DNA of 13,719 nt from Chlamydiota bacterium (GTDB lineage: Bacteria; Chlamydiota; Chlamydiia; Chlamydiales; VGMA01): positions 1 through 13,719 of the forward strand of contig VGMA01000030.1 in the NCBI GenBank assembly GCA_016866575.1, written 5' to 3'. The notes under the pieces were generated by a model. That model worked only from the letters and a program-made list of their open reading frames with translations. It did not search any database and had not been told where the DNA came from. A program made the position numbers and the translations under genes. This document shows, in pieces, positions 1 through 6,472 of the stretch (its first letter is position 1; each line of letters opens with the position of its first letter).

Positions 1-239
1 GCACAACCCCCGAGAAAATCCTTGAGGAAAACCCCGCTTTTGCTGCTATTACAGACTGCTCAGCCATTGAAACCATCGTCGATGATGTTCTAAAAAAGAA
101 TCCTGAATCTGTTTCAGACTTCTTGAACGGCAAGGAAAAAGCATTCAATTTCTTAGTAGGTCAAGTGATGAAAGTCTGCCAAGGCTCAGCGCCGGCAGAT
201 ATCGTTAGAGATTTGGTACGCAAGAAAATCTCTTCCTAA
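1..239 (+). CDS. gatB: GatB, Asp/Glu-tRNA amidotransferase subunit B (3' end only)
   Basis: This is the C-terminal end of a gene cut by the left edge; codons run in frame from base 3 to the TAA at 237-239, giving 78 residues. The tail contains a segment reading DFLNGKEKAFNFLVGQVMK, which is the hallmark of the YqeY-like helical tail domain of GatB, the tRNA-binding subunit of the GatCAB complex. GatCAB amidates Glu-tRNA(Gln) and Asp-tRNA(Asn), and chlamydiae rely on it because they lack glutaminyl-tRNA synthetase. The catalytic cradle domain lies outside the window. The gene converges on xerD, with a long hairpin between them. Assignment rests on the tail motif, which is distinctive for GatB and its paralogue GatE. 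Confidence 0.9.
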   Translation, partial: TTPEKILEENPAFAAITDCSAIETIVDDVLKKNPESVSDFLNGKEKAFNFLVGQVMKVCQGSAPADIVRDLVRKKISS

Positions 240-255
240 TAGATCTTTTTCGATT

Positions 256-298
256 AGACTTTACTTTCTTAAAAATAGCATTTAAGTGAGTAAAGTCT
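256..298. terminator. Hairpin between convergent gatB and xerD, probable terminator
   Basis: AGACTTTACT at 256-265 pairs perfectly with AGTAAAGTCT at 289-298. Inside it, CTTAAA (268-273) pairs with TTTAAG (281-286) around a 7-base loop, with a 2x2 mismatch between the two stems. It sits midway between two converging genes, where a shared terminator is expected. The stem is AT-rich. No U-tract follows directly on either strand; a run of seven T lies about 20 bases further on the plus strand. The hairpin is clear, but its terminator role is inferred. Confidence 0.55.
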
Positions 299-323
299 TA
301 AAAAACCGATTTCACCCCTTTTT

Positions 324-1196
324 TTAAACTCTTGGATGGAACTTCTCGAATGAGTTCCTAAGATGTTTTTCTGAAATATGGGTGTATCGATCCGTTGTAG
401 AGATGTTTTTGTGACCTAGCATCTCTTGGATAATCCTTAAATCAGCCCCACTTTCCAGAAGGTGTGTTGCAAATGAGTGACGAAGAGTATGTGGTGAGAT
501 GTTTTTCGTAATATTGGCCATCTTTGCATATTTTTTTACAATCCTCCACACATCCCCCCTGTCAATCCTTTCCCCTTTCTTAGATAAAAATAAAGGAGAA
601 GAGCGTTCACATTTTTGCCATTTCCCCTCCCACGCATGAACATAGGCACTGATCGCTTCTGTAGCGATTTTAGCTATTGGAACTATCCTCTCTTTGCTTC
701 CTTTACCTTTGACTAAGATCCGATCTTCCTCTACGTCGTAAAAATTGAGCATGGAGACCTCAGAAGCCCTTAAACCTGATGCATAGAGAGTGTATAATAT
801 TGCTCGATCTCTAATAGCTATAAGCTCACTAGAGTTAGTTGAAGAGAGTAGATCTTCTACCTCTTGCAGCGTCAAAACTTCTGGAATCAGCTGCCAGATC
901 CTTGGAGCGCTCAGCAATGCCGCCACGTCCTTAGCAATTTTTTCCTCTTGGATCAGAAAGCGAAAAAAGACCTTTAGCGTCATAAGAGTATGACAGACGC
1001 TGCTACTTGCATATTCTTGATCTTTTAGGTGGCATAAGAAGTCTACTAGATCTTTAAGCTCTATATTTTCGATCAATCGATCTTTCATATAACTTGTAAA
1101 AAGCTTCAGATCTTGCCGATAAGACTTTTCCGTTAAAGGAGAAAGACCTCGCTCAGTCAATAAAAAAAGGGAAAATTCTTCAATCCACTCATCCAT
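324..1196 (-). CDS. xerD: Tyrosine recombinase XerD (chromosome dimer resolution)
   Basis: This 290-residue protein is a complete Xer-type site-specific recombinase. The N-terminal SAM-like DNA-binding domain spans about 1-90 and the catalytic domain about 105-285. The expected catalytic residues are present: R143 (ASGLRASE), a lysine in the GKGSKER hairpin (probably K165), H236 and R239 (HTLRHSF), H262 (LGHKNIS) and the nucleophile Y271 (DRYTHIS). Spacing from the first His to the tyrosine matches E. coli XerD exactly (3, 26 and 9 residues). The C-terminal HPR tail favours XerD over XerC, though the two are easily confused. Together with XerC it would resolve chromosome dimers at dif. The ATG at 1196 has only AAAAGG abutting it and an in-frame stop seven codons upstream, so no longer start exists. 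It lies 60 bases downstream of the hydrophobic gene pair on the same strand and could be read through from it. Confidence 0.92.
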   Translation of the reverse strand: MDEWIEEFSLFLLTERGLSPLTEKSYRQDLKLFTSYMKDRLIENIELKDLVDFLCHLKDQEYASSSVCHTLMTLKVFFRFLIQEEKIAKDVAALLSAPRIWQLIPEVLTLQEVEDLLSSTNSSELIAIRDRAILYTLYASGLRASEVSMLNFYDVEEDRILVKGKGSKERIVPIAKIATEAISAYVHAWEGKWQKCERSSPLFLSKKGERIDRGDVWRIVKKYAKMANITKNISPHTLRHSFATHLLESGADLRIIQEMLGHKNISTTDRYTHISEKHLRNSFEKFHPRV

Positions 1197-1198
1197 CC

Positions 1199-1214
1199 TT
1201 TTGTTATAACAAAA
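1199..1214. repeat. 16-bp perfect palindrome just upstream of xerD
   Basis: TTTTGTTATAACAAAA reads identically on both strands and ends 2 bases before the xerD start codon. It covers the region where the ribosome binding site should be. In RNA it could form a weak six-pair hairpin with a TATA loop; in DNA it could be an operator half-site pair. No function is demonstrated. Confidence 0.45.
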
Positions 1215-1256
1215 TCAGGTTTTGTGGATAAACAATCCTTTCAGGAAATTTTGTTT

Positions 1257-2510
1257 CTAAGCCTTGGCTTCTTTTGCAGCTTCATAGTTGTACCATGACC
1301 ACCCCAAAATACCCGCTTGAATCAAGGTGAAAACAATACCAACCAAAATCACAATCAGTTTTGCCATAGGCCCTACAGCCATAAATGAACCGACAGCAAC
1401 ACTCATAATCGATATCAAGCTGACAGCAAGCAATAATATTCTATCTTTTGGAGCAGCTTTCAAGCTGTCTATTTCATTTGCAAAAGCGTAAAGATCAAGA
1501 CCAAAGAAAATCAAATCTGAAAAAATCATCGCGCCAATAGCCGCAAATAAAGGCGCCCCTGCTGTAAAAATGGTAGCAACAATCAAGCCTGCAAGCCCTA
1601 TCAATGAAGCTACAGTAACTACAGCATTCATAATGATCTTGCCCTGGTTTTCTTCTAAAGCAGAAGAGAGTATTTTCTCTTGAATATCCGAAGATATCGC
1701 TCCATTTGCTAGATTTTCTTTTAATAGAAAAAGAGTTGCTGAGCCGCAGTTTCTTGAAAAATCTTTCTCTTTAACTTCAATTTTTCTAGCTAAATCTCTT
1801 TTGAGGGTATCTCGTATTTCTTCATTAGCGCTTTCAATAAAAGCTAGATCTTCCGAAGTGAGTCGATTTTCTTCTATCTTAGTTAGACTAACCCCCTCTT
1901 CACGAACACACTTTTCAAGTACAGCGTTTCTTTCTTCATTTGATAGTTGTATCTGATTAAAGAGAAACTGCATGTGATTTTTCTCTTTTACCTCTTTTTT
2001 CAAGAGATTTCGAAAACACATCTGGTTGTGCATCGACATAGAACAAGAAATAACCGTAAGTGTATAGATTGCAGAACCAAGGGCCGTACCTATATTACTT
2101 AGATACTTCATTCCAACCAAAAGAGTCGTAGAGGCACTATAAATTGCAGCAATAGAAAGACCTCTTAGAGTTCCTTGTACCGCAACACTTGTAATCCCAA
2201 TACTTGCTTTGGTTTGTCCAATCTGCGCAAATTGTAGACCAGCTACATCCCCAATTTTTTCCGCTTTGATCGCCTCATTCGTCACAACGTGTGCTGTTAA
2301 ACTTTGTGTCACTATTCCAATTACAGGGTCAGCAATACGAAATCCACTACCCAAGCCTGTAGAATCAGGTTTTGTTCCCCTCATCATGTGAGAGGTCGAT
2401 TCAAGCGAACGGGCAAGACCAGTAAAGTCTTTTGAAAGACCTAAAGCCGTTTTGATCGTGTTTGGATTCAATTCTTCTTCACTGTTAGATCCAATAGAAC
2501 TTACTGACAC
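1257..2510 (-). CDS. Multi-pass hydrophobic protein, paralogue of the upstream gene; Inc-like candidate
   Basis: I do not recognise this 417-residue protein by family. It has a first hydrophobic stretch at about 100-158, a charged helical middle at about 165-285, and a C-terminal block of four probable membrane segments (about 294-315, 317-341, 356-379, 383-405). It aligns with the adjacent 560-residue protein over nearly its whole length: shared landmarks are GTLRGL, TALGS, GLDxYA and an invariant KAAPKDRI between membrane segments 2 and 3 of the C-terminal block. The start is GTG at 2510, supported by AAGGAG eight bases upstream and by the shared N-terminus (MSVSSIG against MSTPSIG). It overlaps the upstream stop by 10 bases, so translational coupling is likely. 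Paired hydrophobic segments recall chlamydial inclusion membrane proteins; a plain integral membrane protein is equally possible. Confidence 0.8.
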   Translation of the reverse strand: MSVSSIGSNSEEELNPNTIKTALGLSKDFTGLARSLESTSHMMRGTKPDSTGLGSGFRIADPVIGIVTQSLTAHVVTNEAIKAEKIGDVAGLQFAQIGQTKASIGITSVAVQGTLRGLSIAAIYSASTTLLVGMKYLSNIGTALGSAIYTLTVISCSMSMHNQMCFRNLLKKEVKEKNHMQFLFNQIQLSNEERNAVLEKCVREEGVSLTKIEENRLTSEDLAFIESANEEIRDTLKRDLARKIEVKEKDFSRNCGSATLFLLKENLANGAISSDIQEKILSSALEENQGKIIMNAVVTVASLIGLAGLIVATIFTAGAPLFAAIGAMIFSDLIFFGLDLYAFANEIDSLKAAPKDRILLLAVSLISIMSVAVGSFMAVGPMAKLIVILVGIVFTLIQAGILGWSWYNYEAAKEAKA

Positions 2511-4183
2511 TTGTTTTTCTCCTTATGTTCTTTGTACCAAAGAGATCCCATAACACCCACTTGCACCCCGGCAAATAAAATACCAAGGATAATCACGGCA
2601 ATCCTTACAACCGTTGTAGTTGCAACAAAAGCCCCTGTAGCAGTAAAGAAAAGTGATAAAGCCGCACATACCATCATTACAATTCGATCTTTTGGCGCAG
2701 CTTTCATCTCCTTAAACGCTTTTCTTAAAGCATAAAAATCAAGCCCAAACATAAGAACGTTAGAAGATACAATGAGCGCAAGACCTACAATTAAAGGAAG
2801 TCCTCCTGAAAAGACCGTCGCTGTAATAAATCCGGCAACTCCGATCAAACAAGTAGTCACAACAAGAAAGCTCATAATGAGCGCCGCTTTGTTTTCTTTT
2901 TGTGCTATTCCCACAATCTCATTTTCAGTTAAAGCTTCTTGTGGATTGATGATAAATTCTCTTAACTTAGTCACTGTTTCTATCCCCGTAGCTCTAACAA
3001 GCTCCGCTTGCTTAACAGTAGCCATTCTAGAAAGCTCTTTAGCTAAACCGATCTTAATGTGGCTTTCAAAAACATCTAAATCACCAATATCTGGATGCTT
3101 TTTAGAAAGTATTTCCATCAACTCTTTAGTCTTATCTTCAACAAAATCTCGATCTTCCGCTGTCAATAAAAACAGTTCTTCAGCTGTTAAAGTCCTTTCC
3201 TCTGATGCCATCAAAATAAGATCATCATACACATCAATCGGAATGATCTTTGAAGCCTCTTCTCGATCCTCTTTCTTCAATAGAACCTTATCCAATAAGA
3301 ATTTAAAAGCTTGATCTGCACCCTCTTTTTTTACCTTAGCAAAATCCTGATAAAATCGGATCTGACCCAAAGAGTTGACCGCGTTACCAAGAGCTAAGAA
3401 TAGATACGATAGAGAACCGAGCGCAGTAGCTACACAGCCAACTATCGTAGTAGCCAAAACTACCGTTTTAGCAGTAGTGTATGCCGAAGCAATCGTTAAA
3501 CCTCTAAGCGTACCAAAACTTGCCCCTGCAGACATTTCAGCTGTAGAGCGCATCATCCTGATTTTAGCGAGATTTACCTCTGCCGTATCTTGAATTTTAT
3601 TCGCCCGTTCTATGGCATTCGCCGCTATGCCAATTCCTAAAGCCCCCGTCAAAACACCAAACGTAGAAGACATCTTCAATCCAGCACTAAGACCAATATC
3701 ACTACTTTTACCTTGAACATTCATTGCCAAACTTTCAGCAGATTGAGCTAACCCCGGAATATCCGTTGCAGCCCAAATGATGTCTCTATGCATCTGCGGA
3801 TGGAAATCTTCAGATTCTTTTTTGAGTAAAGGATCGCTTTCAGTCTCTGTGTTGCCCATATCAGTTAAAGGCAGCGCCTTCATATTAGCATACAAAGAAT
3901 CTGTAAATCCTTTGAGGGTCCCCGATGAAAAAGCAGCATGAGCGATCTTAGAAGAAGTAGCCCCCTTTTCCACAAAGTGTTTTACCACTTCTTGAGAAGA
4001 AGGATCTGATTCGTTTCTTTTGAGTGCCGCGTTAGCAACTAAGCTCGTCGCCGAAGATTTTGTAGAGCGAAGCACCTGCGCCTTTTCACCGCTATTTAAA
4101 CTCCCATACCCGAGAACAACCGGCTCATTTTTTAACGCTCGATATGTTCCTTGTCTTCCTATTCCTATCGATGGCGTGCTCAT
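2501..4183 (-). CDS. Multi-pass hydrophobic protein with Ser/Thr-rich N-terminal extension; Inc-like candidate
   Basis: This is a 560-residue protein of unrecognised family. Residues 1-135 are polar and Ser/Thr-rich, without a cleavable signal peptide. From GLAQSAES (about 144) onward it matches the downstream 417-residue paralogue: a hydrophobic region at about 172-191 and 222-268, a charged helical middle at about 275-430, then four probable membrane segments (about 434-457, 461-486, 500-522, 526-549) ending in a basic tail. The KAAPKDRI motif lies at 494-501. The ATG at 4183 is the only start after an in-frame stop two codons upstream; the Shine-Dalgarno is poor, but the N-terminus resembles the paralogue's. 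It is first in the pair and has a promoter in the spacer at 4217-4246. The polar N-terminus followed by hydrophobic hairpins fits a type III secreted inclusion-membrane protein; that is inference. Confidence 0.8.
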   Translation of the reverse strand: MSTPSIGIGRQGTYRALKNEPVVLGYGSLNSGEKAQVLRSTKSSATSLVANAALKRNESDPSSQEVVKHFVEKGATSSKIAHAAFSSGTLKGFTDSLYANMKALPLTDMGNTETESDPLLKKESEDFHPQMHRDIIWAATDIPGLAQSAESLAMNVQGKSSDIGLSAGLKMSSTFGVLTGALGIGIAANAIERANKIQDTAEVNLAKIRMMRSTAEMSAGASFGTLRGLTIASAYTTAKTVVLATTIVGCVATALGSLSYLFLALGNAVNSLGQIRFYQDFAKVKKEGADQAFKFLLDKVLLKKEDREEASKIIPIDVYDDLILMASEERTLTAEELFLLTAEDRDFVEDKTKELMEILSKKHPDIGDLDVFESHIKIGLAKELSRMATVKQAELVRATGIETVTKLREFIINPQEALTENEIVGIAQKENKAALIMSFLVVTTCLIGVAGFITATVFSGGLPLIVGLALIVSSNVLMFGLDFYALRKAFKEMKAAPKDRIVMMVCAALSLFFTATGAFVATTTVVRIAVIILGILFAGVQVGVMGSLWYKEHKEKNKCQ

Positions 4184-4216
4184 AGTTTACACACTTTTTT
4201 AAATTAACCACCTAAT

Positions 4217-4246
4217 ATTATATATAAAAAGGTGTTTTAATAACAA
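4217..4246 (-). promoter_or_regulatory. Promoter for the hydrophobic gene pair
   Basis: On the minus strand TTGTTA (4246-4241) and a perfect TATAAT (4222-4217) are separated by 18 bases. The -35 matches consensus at four of six positions. Transcription would start near 4210, leaving a leader of about 27 bases before the ATG at 4183. Confidence 0.55.
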
Positions 4247-4283
4247 TTATTGAATTAAGCAGAATTAATTAATAATATAGCGA

Positions 4284-4313
4284 TTGACAATTAATTAAAT
4301 TATTTGATATAAT
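4284..4313 (+). promoter_or_regulatory. Full-consensus sigma-70/sigma-66-type promoter
   Basis: TTGACA at 4284-4289 and TATAAT at 4308-4313, spaced by 18 bases, are both perfect consensus boxes. The predicted start near 4320 gives a leader of about 24 bases to the ATG at 4344. It is divergent from the promoter at 4217-4246 in the same spacer, with only about 37 bases between the two -35 boxes. The spacer contains two copies of AATTAATTAA (4263-4272 and 4289-4298). Confidence 0.75.
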
Positions 4314-4343
4314 ATTTGTATTAAATTAAATAAGAGAACTTAT

Positions 4344-5153
4344 ATGCTATCTACTACTACACAACCAATTCCAAATGACAGTTCTTCTGGATCGGTAGAC
4401 GTGTTTATGAATCAACATCCTCAGGCCGCGAGCTCAGTAAATAGCACTGTAAGCTACTTACCAGCTACTAATCAAGATATGGCTTTACAGATAGGTTATA
4501 TTTGTTTTCCTAATGACCCCCCTGGAACACTTAGAAAGGTAACAATTTACGCTCATCAAAATGGCAGGCAGCTAGACATCTCAAACTTAGATCTACGAAT
4601 ACAAAACACGGTTAACAGCCAAATGGAAGAATTAGCAAAAACTTTAGGTTTGCCAAATAACGCACCAGAAAGCATCATAAAAAGAATTCACGGATTACCT
4701 AGCCTTGTATCAGATGGCGCCAGAAGCCCCTTAAGTCGTGAAAATTCAGATAAGTGGACAGCTATAGAAGATACCATACTAGAAGGAATACACACGGCTA
4801 CTCCAATCATTTCTGCTCATATCTCCTCTCCTACACTGATGAGTCTTAACGGATCAAGCTCTTCCGCCTCATCTAGCGTGATACTACCACACAGTTCAGT
4901 TAGCAGCAATCATAACATGTTAAATGGAAAAAACCGTAAAAAACCATCTCCAAATCCTGGTCGAGTTTATCCACTCCCAGGCTCAAGCCAGAACTCCTCA
5001 GAAGAATCTTTTCTGCATCTTAGCTCAGCGAGCCTTCCAAGCAAAAATAAAAGCAAACCAGTAGATACAAGCATTTTCTCTAAACAGGGAGATGACCGAA
5101 AGTCTACCTCCCGTGTATTAATGACTGATACCTCAGATGACGAGCTTCTTTAG
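4344..5153 (+). CDS. Ser-rich, largely disordered protein of unknown function
   Basis: No family is recognised for this 269-residue protein. Residues 1-40 are Ser/Thr/Asn-rich. Residues 45-155 look foldable: a beta-type stretch (about 47-80) followed by helices, including NSQMEELAKTLGLP (91-104). From about 160 to the end the composition collapses to Ser, Pro, Lys and Asn, with a serine cluster at 171-178, a basic patch at 197-207 (NRKKPSPNPGR) and an acidic end (DTSDDELL). There is no membrane segment or signal peptide. It is a single gene behind a full-consensus promoter; a weak AGAGA lies upstream of the start. It converges on the Fe-S carrier gene with only 16 bases between the stops and no visible terminator. 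An N-terminal export signal with a disordered phosphorylatable tail would suit a type III effector, but this is speculative. Confidence 0.72.
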   Translation: MLSTTTQPIPNDSSSGSVDVFMNQHPQAASSVNSTVSYLPATNQDMALQIGYICFPNDPPGTLRKVTIYAHQNGRQLDISNLDLRIQNTVNSQMEELAKTLGLPNNAPESIIKRIHGLPSLVSDGARSPLSRENSDKWTAIEDTILEGIHTATPIISAHISSPTLMSLNGSSSSASSSVILPHSSVSSNHNMLNGKNRKKPSPNPGRVYPLPGSSQNSSEESFLHLSSASLPSKNKSKPVDTSIFSKQGDDRKSTSRVLMTDTSDDELL

Positions 5154-5169
5154 AGCGCCACTGGATTGA

Positions 5170-5751
5170 TTAATAGGACTGGGAGCTGCCGCAGCCGCAG
5201 GATCCTTTTGCGTTTGGATTGGAAATCTTGAATCCAGACTCATAAAGACCTTCTGTGTAGTCGATTTCGCAGCCTACTAGTCTTGAAAGAAGGTGCTTCT
5301 TGACGTGGATTTCGATCCCGTTTGAAGGAAATACTTCATCGTCTTCTGCTGCTTTTTCAGAGAAGTCGAGGATGTATTCATAGCCGCTGCATCCGCCTGG
5401 TCTATCGCCAAATCTTAGGCCGTGGCCAGTTTTGCCTTCTTCTTCTAAAATCTCTTTGAATTTTTCTGCAGCTCTTTCTGTTAAAGAAATCGTTGAAGGG
5501 TCGCTTTTTTGCTCTAGTATTTTGTTGAGATCGATCACTAGGGCGTCAATTTCTGCATCAGAAAAGCCGTGAGAGTACATCCCAGCTTCTAGGGTCTCCC
5601 AGGTAGCGGCTCCGCAACCAACGCACTGTAGGCCCCTTTTCATCATTTCTAGGGCTAACTTTTGGCTCTTATGAGGAAATCCTGAAAAGATCTCATCAAT
5701 CGTCATTGTTCTGATGATTTTTTCTACTTTTTGCTTTACTTCTTGGTCCAT
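5170..5751 (-). CDS. DUF1858-like domain fused to an A-type Fe-S carrier (IscA/ErpA family)
   Basis: This 193-residue protein has two domains. Residues 15-80 resemble the DUF1858 / hybrid-cluster-associated disulfide domain, with GLQCVGCGAATWETLEAG carrying C43-x2-C46. Residues 87-187 form an A-type carrier (HesB/IscA fold) with ligand cysteines C121 (GGCSG), C185 and C187 (CGC); spacings of 64 and 2 match C35, C99 and C101 of E. coli IscA. A-type carriers accept Fe-S clusters from a scaffold and pass them to apoproteins. The start at 5751 is chosen because AGGAG lies five bases upstream; a longer frame to 5835 exists but would run through the ferredoxin gene and has no such site. It begins 8 bases after the ferredoxin stop, so the two are surely one operon. 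The N-terminal CxxC may be redox-active or metal-binding; its role here is unknown. Confidence 0.88.
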   Translation of the reverse strand: MDQEVKQKVEKIIRTMTIDEIFSGFPHKSQKLALEMMKRGLQCVGCGAATWETLEAGMYSHGFSDAEIDALVIDLNKILEQKSDPSTISLTERAAEKFKEILEEEGKTGHGLRFGDRPGGCSGYEYILDFSEKAAEDDEVFPSNGIEIHVKKHLLSRLVGCEIDYTEGLYESGFKISNPNAKGSCGCGSSQSY

Positions 5752-5759
5752 TGAATCTC

Positions 5760-6026
5760 CTAATAGCCGTCTGATATTTTTACTTTGCCGCAAGTGATCG
5801 TGCATTGGCACGCAAGGCGCTCTTCTCCAACGCAATCACCGAGGAAATCTTTTTCCTCTTCCGTAGGCTCTGAGAGGTTTTCAGCCCCCTCTACAACGTT
5901 GATAACACAGGTTCCACAAATTCCTTCAGTACAAGCAAAAGGGATCCCTTGCTCCTCGCAAGCTTCTTGAATCCTCTCTCCATCAGGAACTTCTATTTCG
6001 CAATCATTGATTATGAGTTTGGCCAT
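5760..6026 (-). CDS. Plant-type 2Fe-2S ferredoxin
   Basis: This is an 88-residue protein of the beta-grasp 2Fe-2S ferredoxin family. The cluster ligands are C32, C37 and C40 (ACTEGICGTC, spacing CX4CX2C) and C73 (RLACQ). Further cysteines (C9, C23, C65, C75, C79) are not standard ligands. It is acidic, soluble and cytoplasmic, and would carry electrons to partners not visible in this window. The start at 6026 is preferred because GGAGG sits immediately upstream and MAKLIIN is a normal first beta strand; an in-frame ATG at 6068 would add 14 residues without a ribosome site. It is the first gene of a two-gene unit with the A-type Fe-S carrier, which suggests the carrier helps mature it. The electron partner and the direction of transfer cannot be read from the sequence. 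Confidence 0.93.
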   Translation of the reverse strand: MAKLIINDCEIEVPDGERIQEACEEQGIPFACTEGICGTCVINVVEGAENLSEPTEEEKDFLGDCVGEERLACQCTITCGKVKISDGY

Positions 6027-6050
6027 TTTCCTCCACAGGTAGTGGAAGGA

Positions 6051-6079
6051 AGTATAAAAAAACCCCAAAAAGAAATCAA
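6051..6079 (-). promoter_or_regulatory. Promoter of the ferredoxin/Fe-S carrier operon
   Basis: On the minus strand TTGATT (6079-6074) and TATACT (6056-6051) are spaced by 17 bases, each close to consensus. The start would be near 6044 with a leader of about 18 bases. The -35 box lies inside the descending arm of the terminator of the upstream small gene, and the T-tract of that terminator forms the spacer. Confidence 0.5.
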
Positions 6080-6114
6080 GGCCCTTCCCTTAATAAAAAA
6101 AGAGAGGGCCTTGA
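6061..6114 (-). terminator. Rho-independent terminator of the small coiled-coil gene
   Basis: TCAAGGCCCT (6076-6085) and AGGGCCTTGA (6105-6114) form a perfect ten-pair stem with a 19-base loop. Read on the minus strand, the stem is followed by TTTCTTTTT, a GGGG interruption and seven more T, so the direction fits the gene ending at 6139. The other strand lacks a T-tract. Confidence 0.75.
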
Positions 6115-6138
6115 AATTAGATTGATATAAAGATAACT

Positions 6139-6330
6139 TTACTTTTGCGTATCTCTTTGTTCTTGAATGAGATCCTCAACAGTTTTTCTTAAGGTATTGA
6201 TTCCCTGAGGAAAACCACATTCAACTAAGATTTCGTTGAGGTAAGATAGCTCCGTTTCCATCATATCAAGCTGAGATTCTAGCGCTGCAAGCTTTGTTTC
6301 TAGCAATTTTGGAGCTGATTGATCTTTCAT
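6139..6330 (-). CDS. Small coiled-coil protein of unknown function
   Basis: This is a 63-residue, charged, mostly helical protein. Residues 8-37 show heptad spacing of Leu/Met (KLLETKLAALESQLDMMETE), interrupted at CGFPQGIN (38-45), followed by a second short helix. That shape resembles SlyX-type or other short dimeric coiled-coil proteins, but I see no motif that fixes a family. The start at 6330 is supported by AGAGG six bases upstream. It has its own promoter (6361-6389) and terminator (6061-6114), so it is monocistronic and not part of the Fe-S operon below it. The dedicated signals argue that it is a real gene. No membrane segment or signal peptide is present. Confidence 0.75.
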   Translation of the reverse strand: MKDQSAPKLLETKLAALESQLDMMETELSYLNEILVECGFPQGINTLRKTVEDLIQEQRDTQK

Positions 6331-6360
6331 AAAGCACCTCTTTTGATAAATTACACTACT

Positions 6361-6389
6361 ATAATATCAAAATAATTATTATTAATCAA
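6361..6389 (-). promoter_or_regulatory. Promoter of the small coiled-coil gene
   Basis: On the minus strand TTGATT (6389-6384) and TATTAT (6366-6361) are spaced by 17 bases. The start would be near 6354, about 24 bases before the ATG at 6330. The region is almost pure A/T, so chance matches are easy; position and spacing support the call. Confidence 0.5.
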
Positions 6390-6414
6390 ATTTAAAATTA
6401 GATTTAATTAATAC

Positions 6415-6444
6415 TTTATATTTAATTTTATAAAATGTTATAAT
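6415..6444 (+). promoter_or_regulatory. Extended -10 promoter for the 380-residue protein gene
   Basis: TATAAT at 6439-6444 is preceded by TG one base upstream (TGTTATAAT, 6436-6444), an extended -10. A weak -35 (TTTATA, 6415-6420) lies 18 bases upstream. The start codon at 6473 is about 22 bases downstream of the expected transcript start. It is divergent from the promoter at 6361-6389. Confidence 0.55.
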
Positions 6445-6472
6445 ATTTGAGAGTTTTTACAAAGGGTTTGTA

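Noticed and set aside
1257..2510. Colicin-like pore-forming or transporter identity for the hydrophobic pair
   Set aside because: Hydrophobic helices alone do not identify a transporter or toxin; no family motif, immunity gene or energy-coupling domain is visible.
2772..3314. Plus-strand open frame of 180 codons opposite the 560-residue protein
   Set aside because: The minus-strand frame is validated by its paralogue; the plus frame is a Ser-rich shadow with no independent support.
4263..4298. Two AATTAATTAA copies as a specific operator (another TTAATTAA at 6404-6411)
   Set aside because: In spacers that are almost pure A/T such words arise readily by chance; only placement near promoters speaks for them, which is not enough.
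5752..5835. Longer reading of the A-type carrier (221 residues) starting inside the ferredoxin gene
   Set aside because: It would overlap the ferredoxin coding region by 76 bases, gives an unconvincing Arg-rich N-terminus and has no ribosome site, whereas the ATG at 5751 has AGGAG at good spacing.
6027..6068. Fourteen-residue N-terminal extension of the ferredoxin
   Set aside because: The ATG at 6068 lies upstream of the predicted transcript start and lacks a ribosome site; GGAGG precedes the ATG at 6026.
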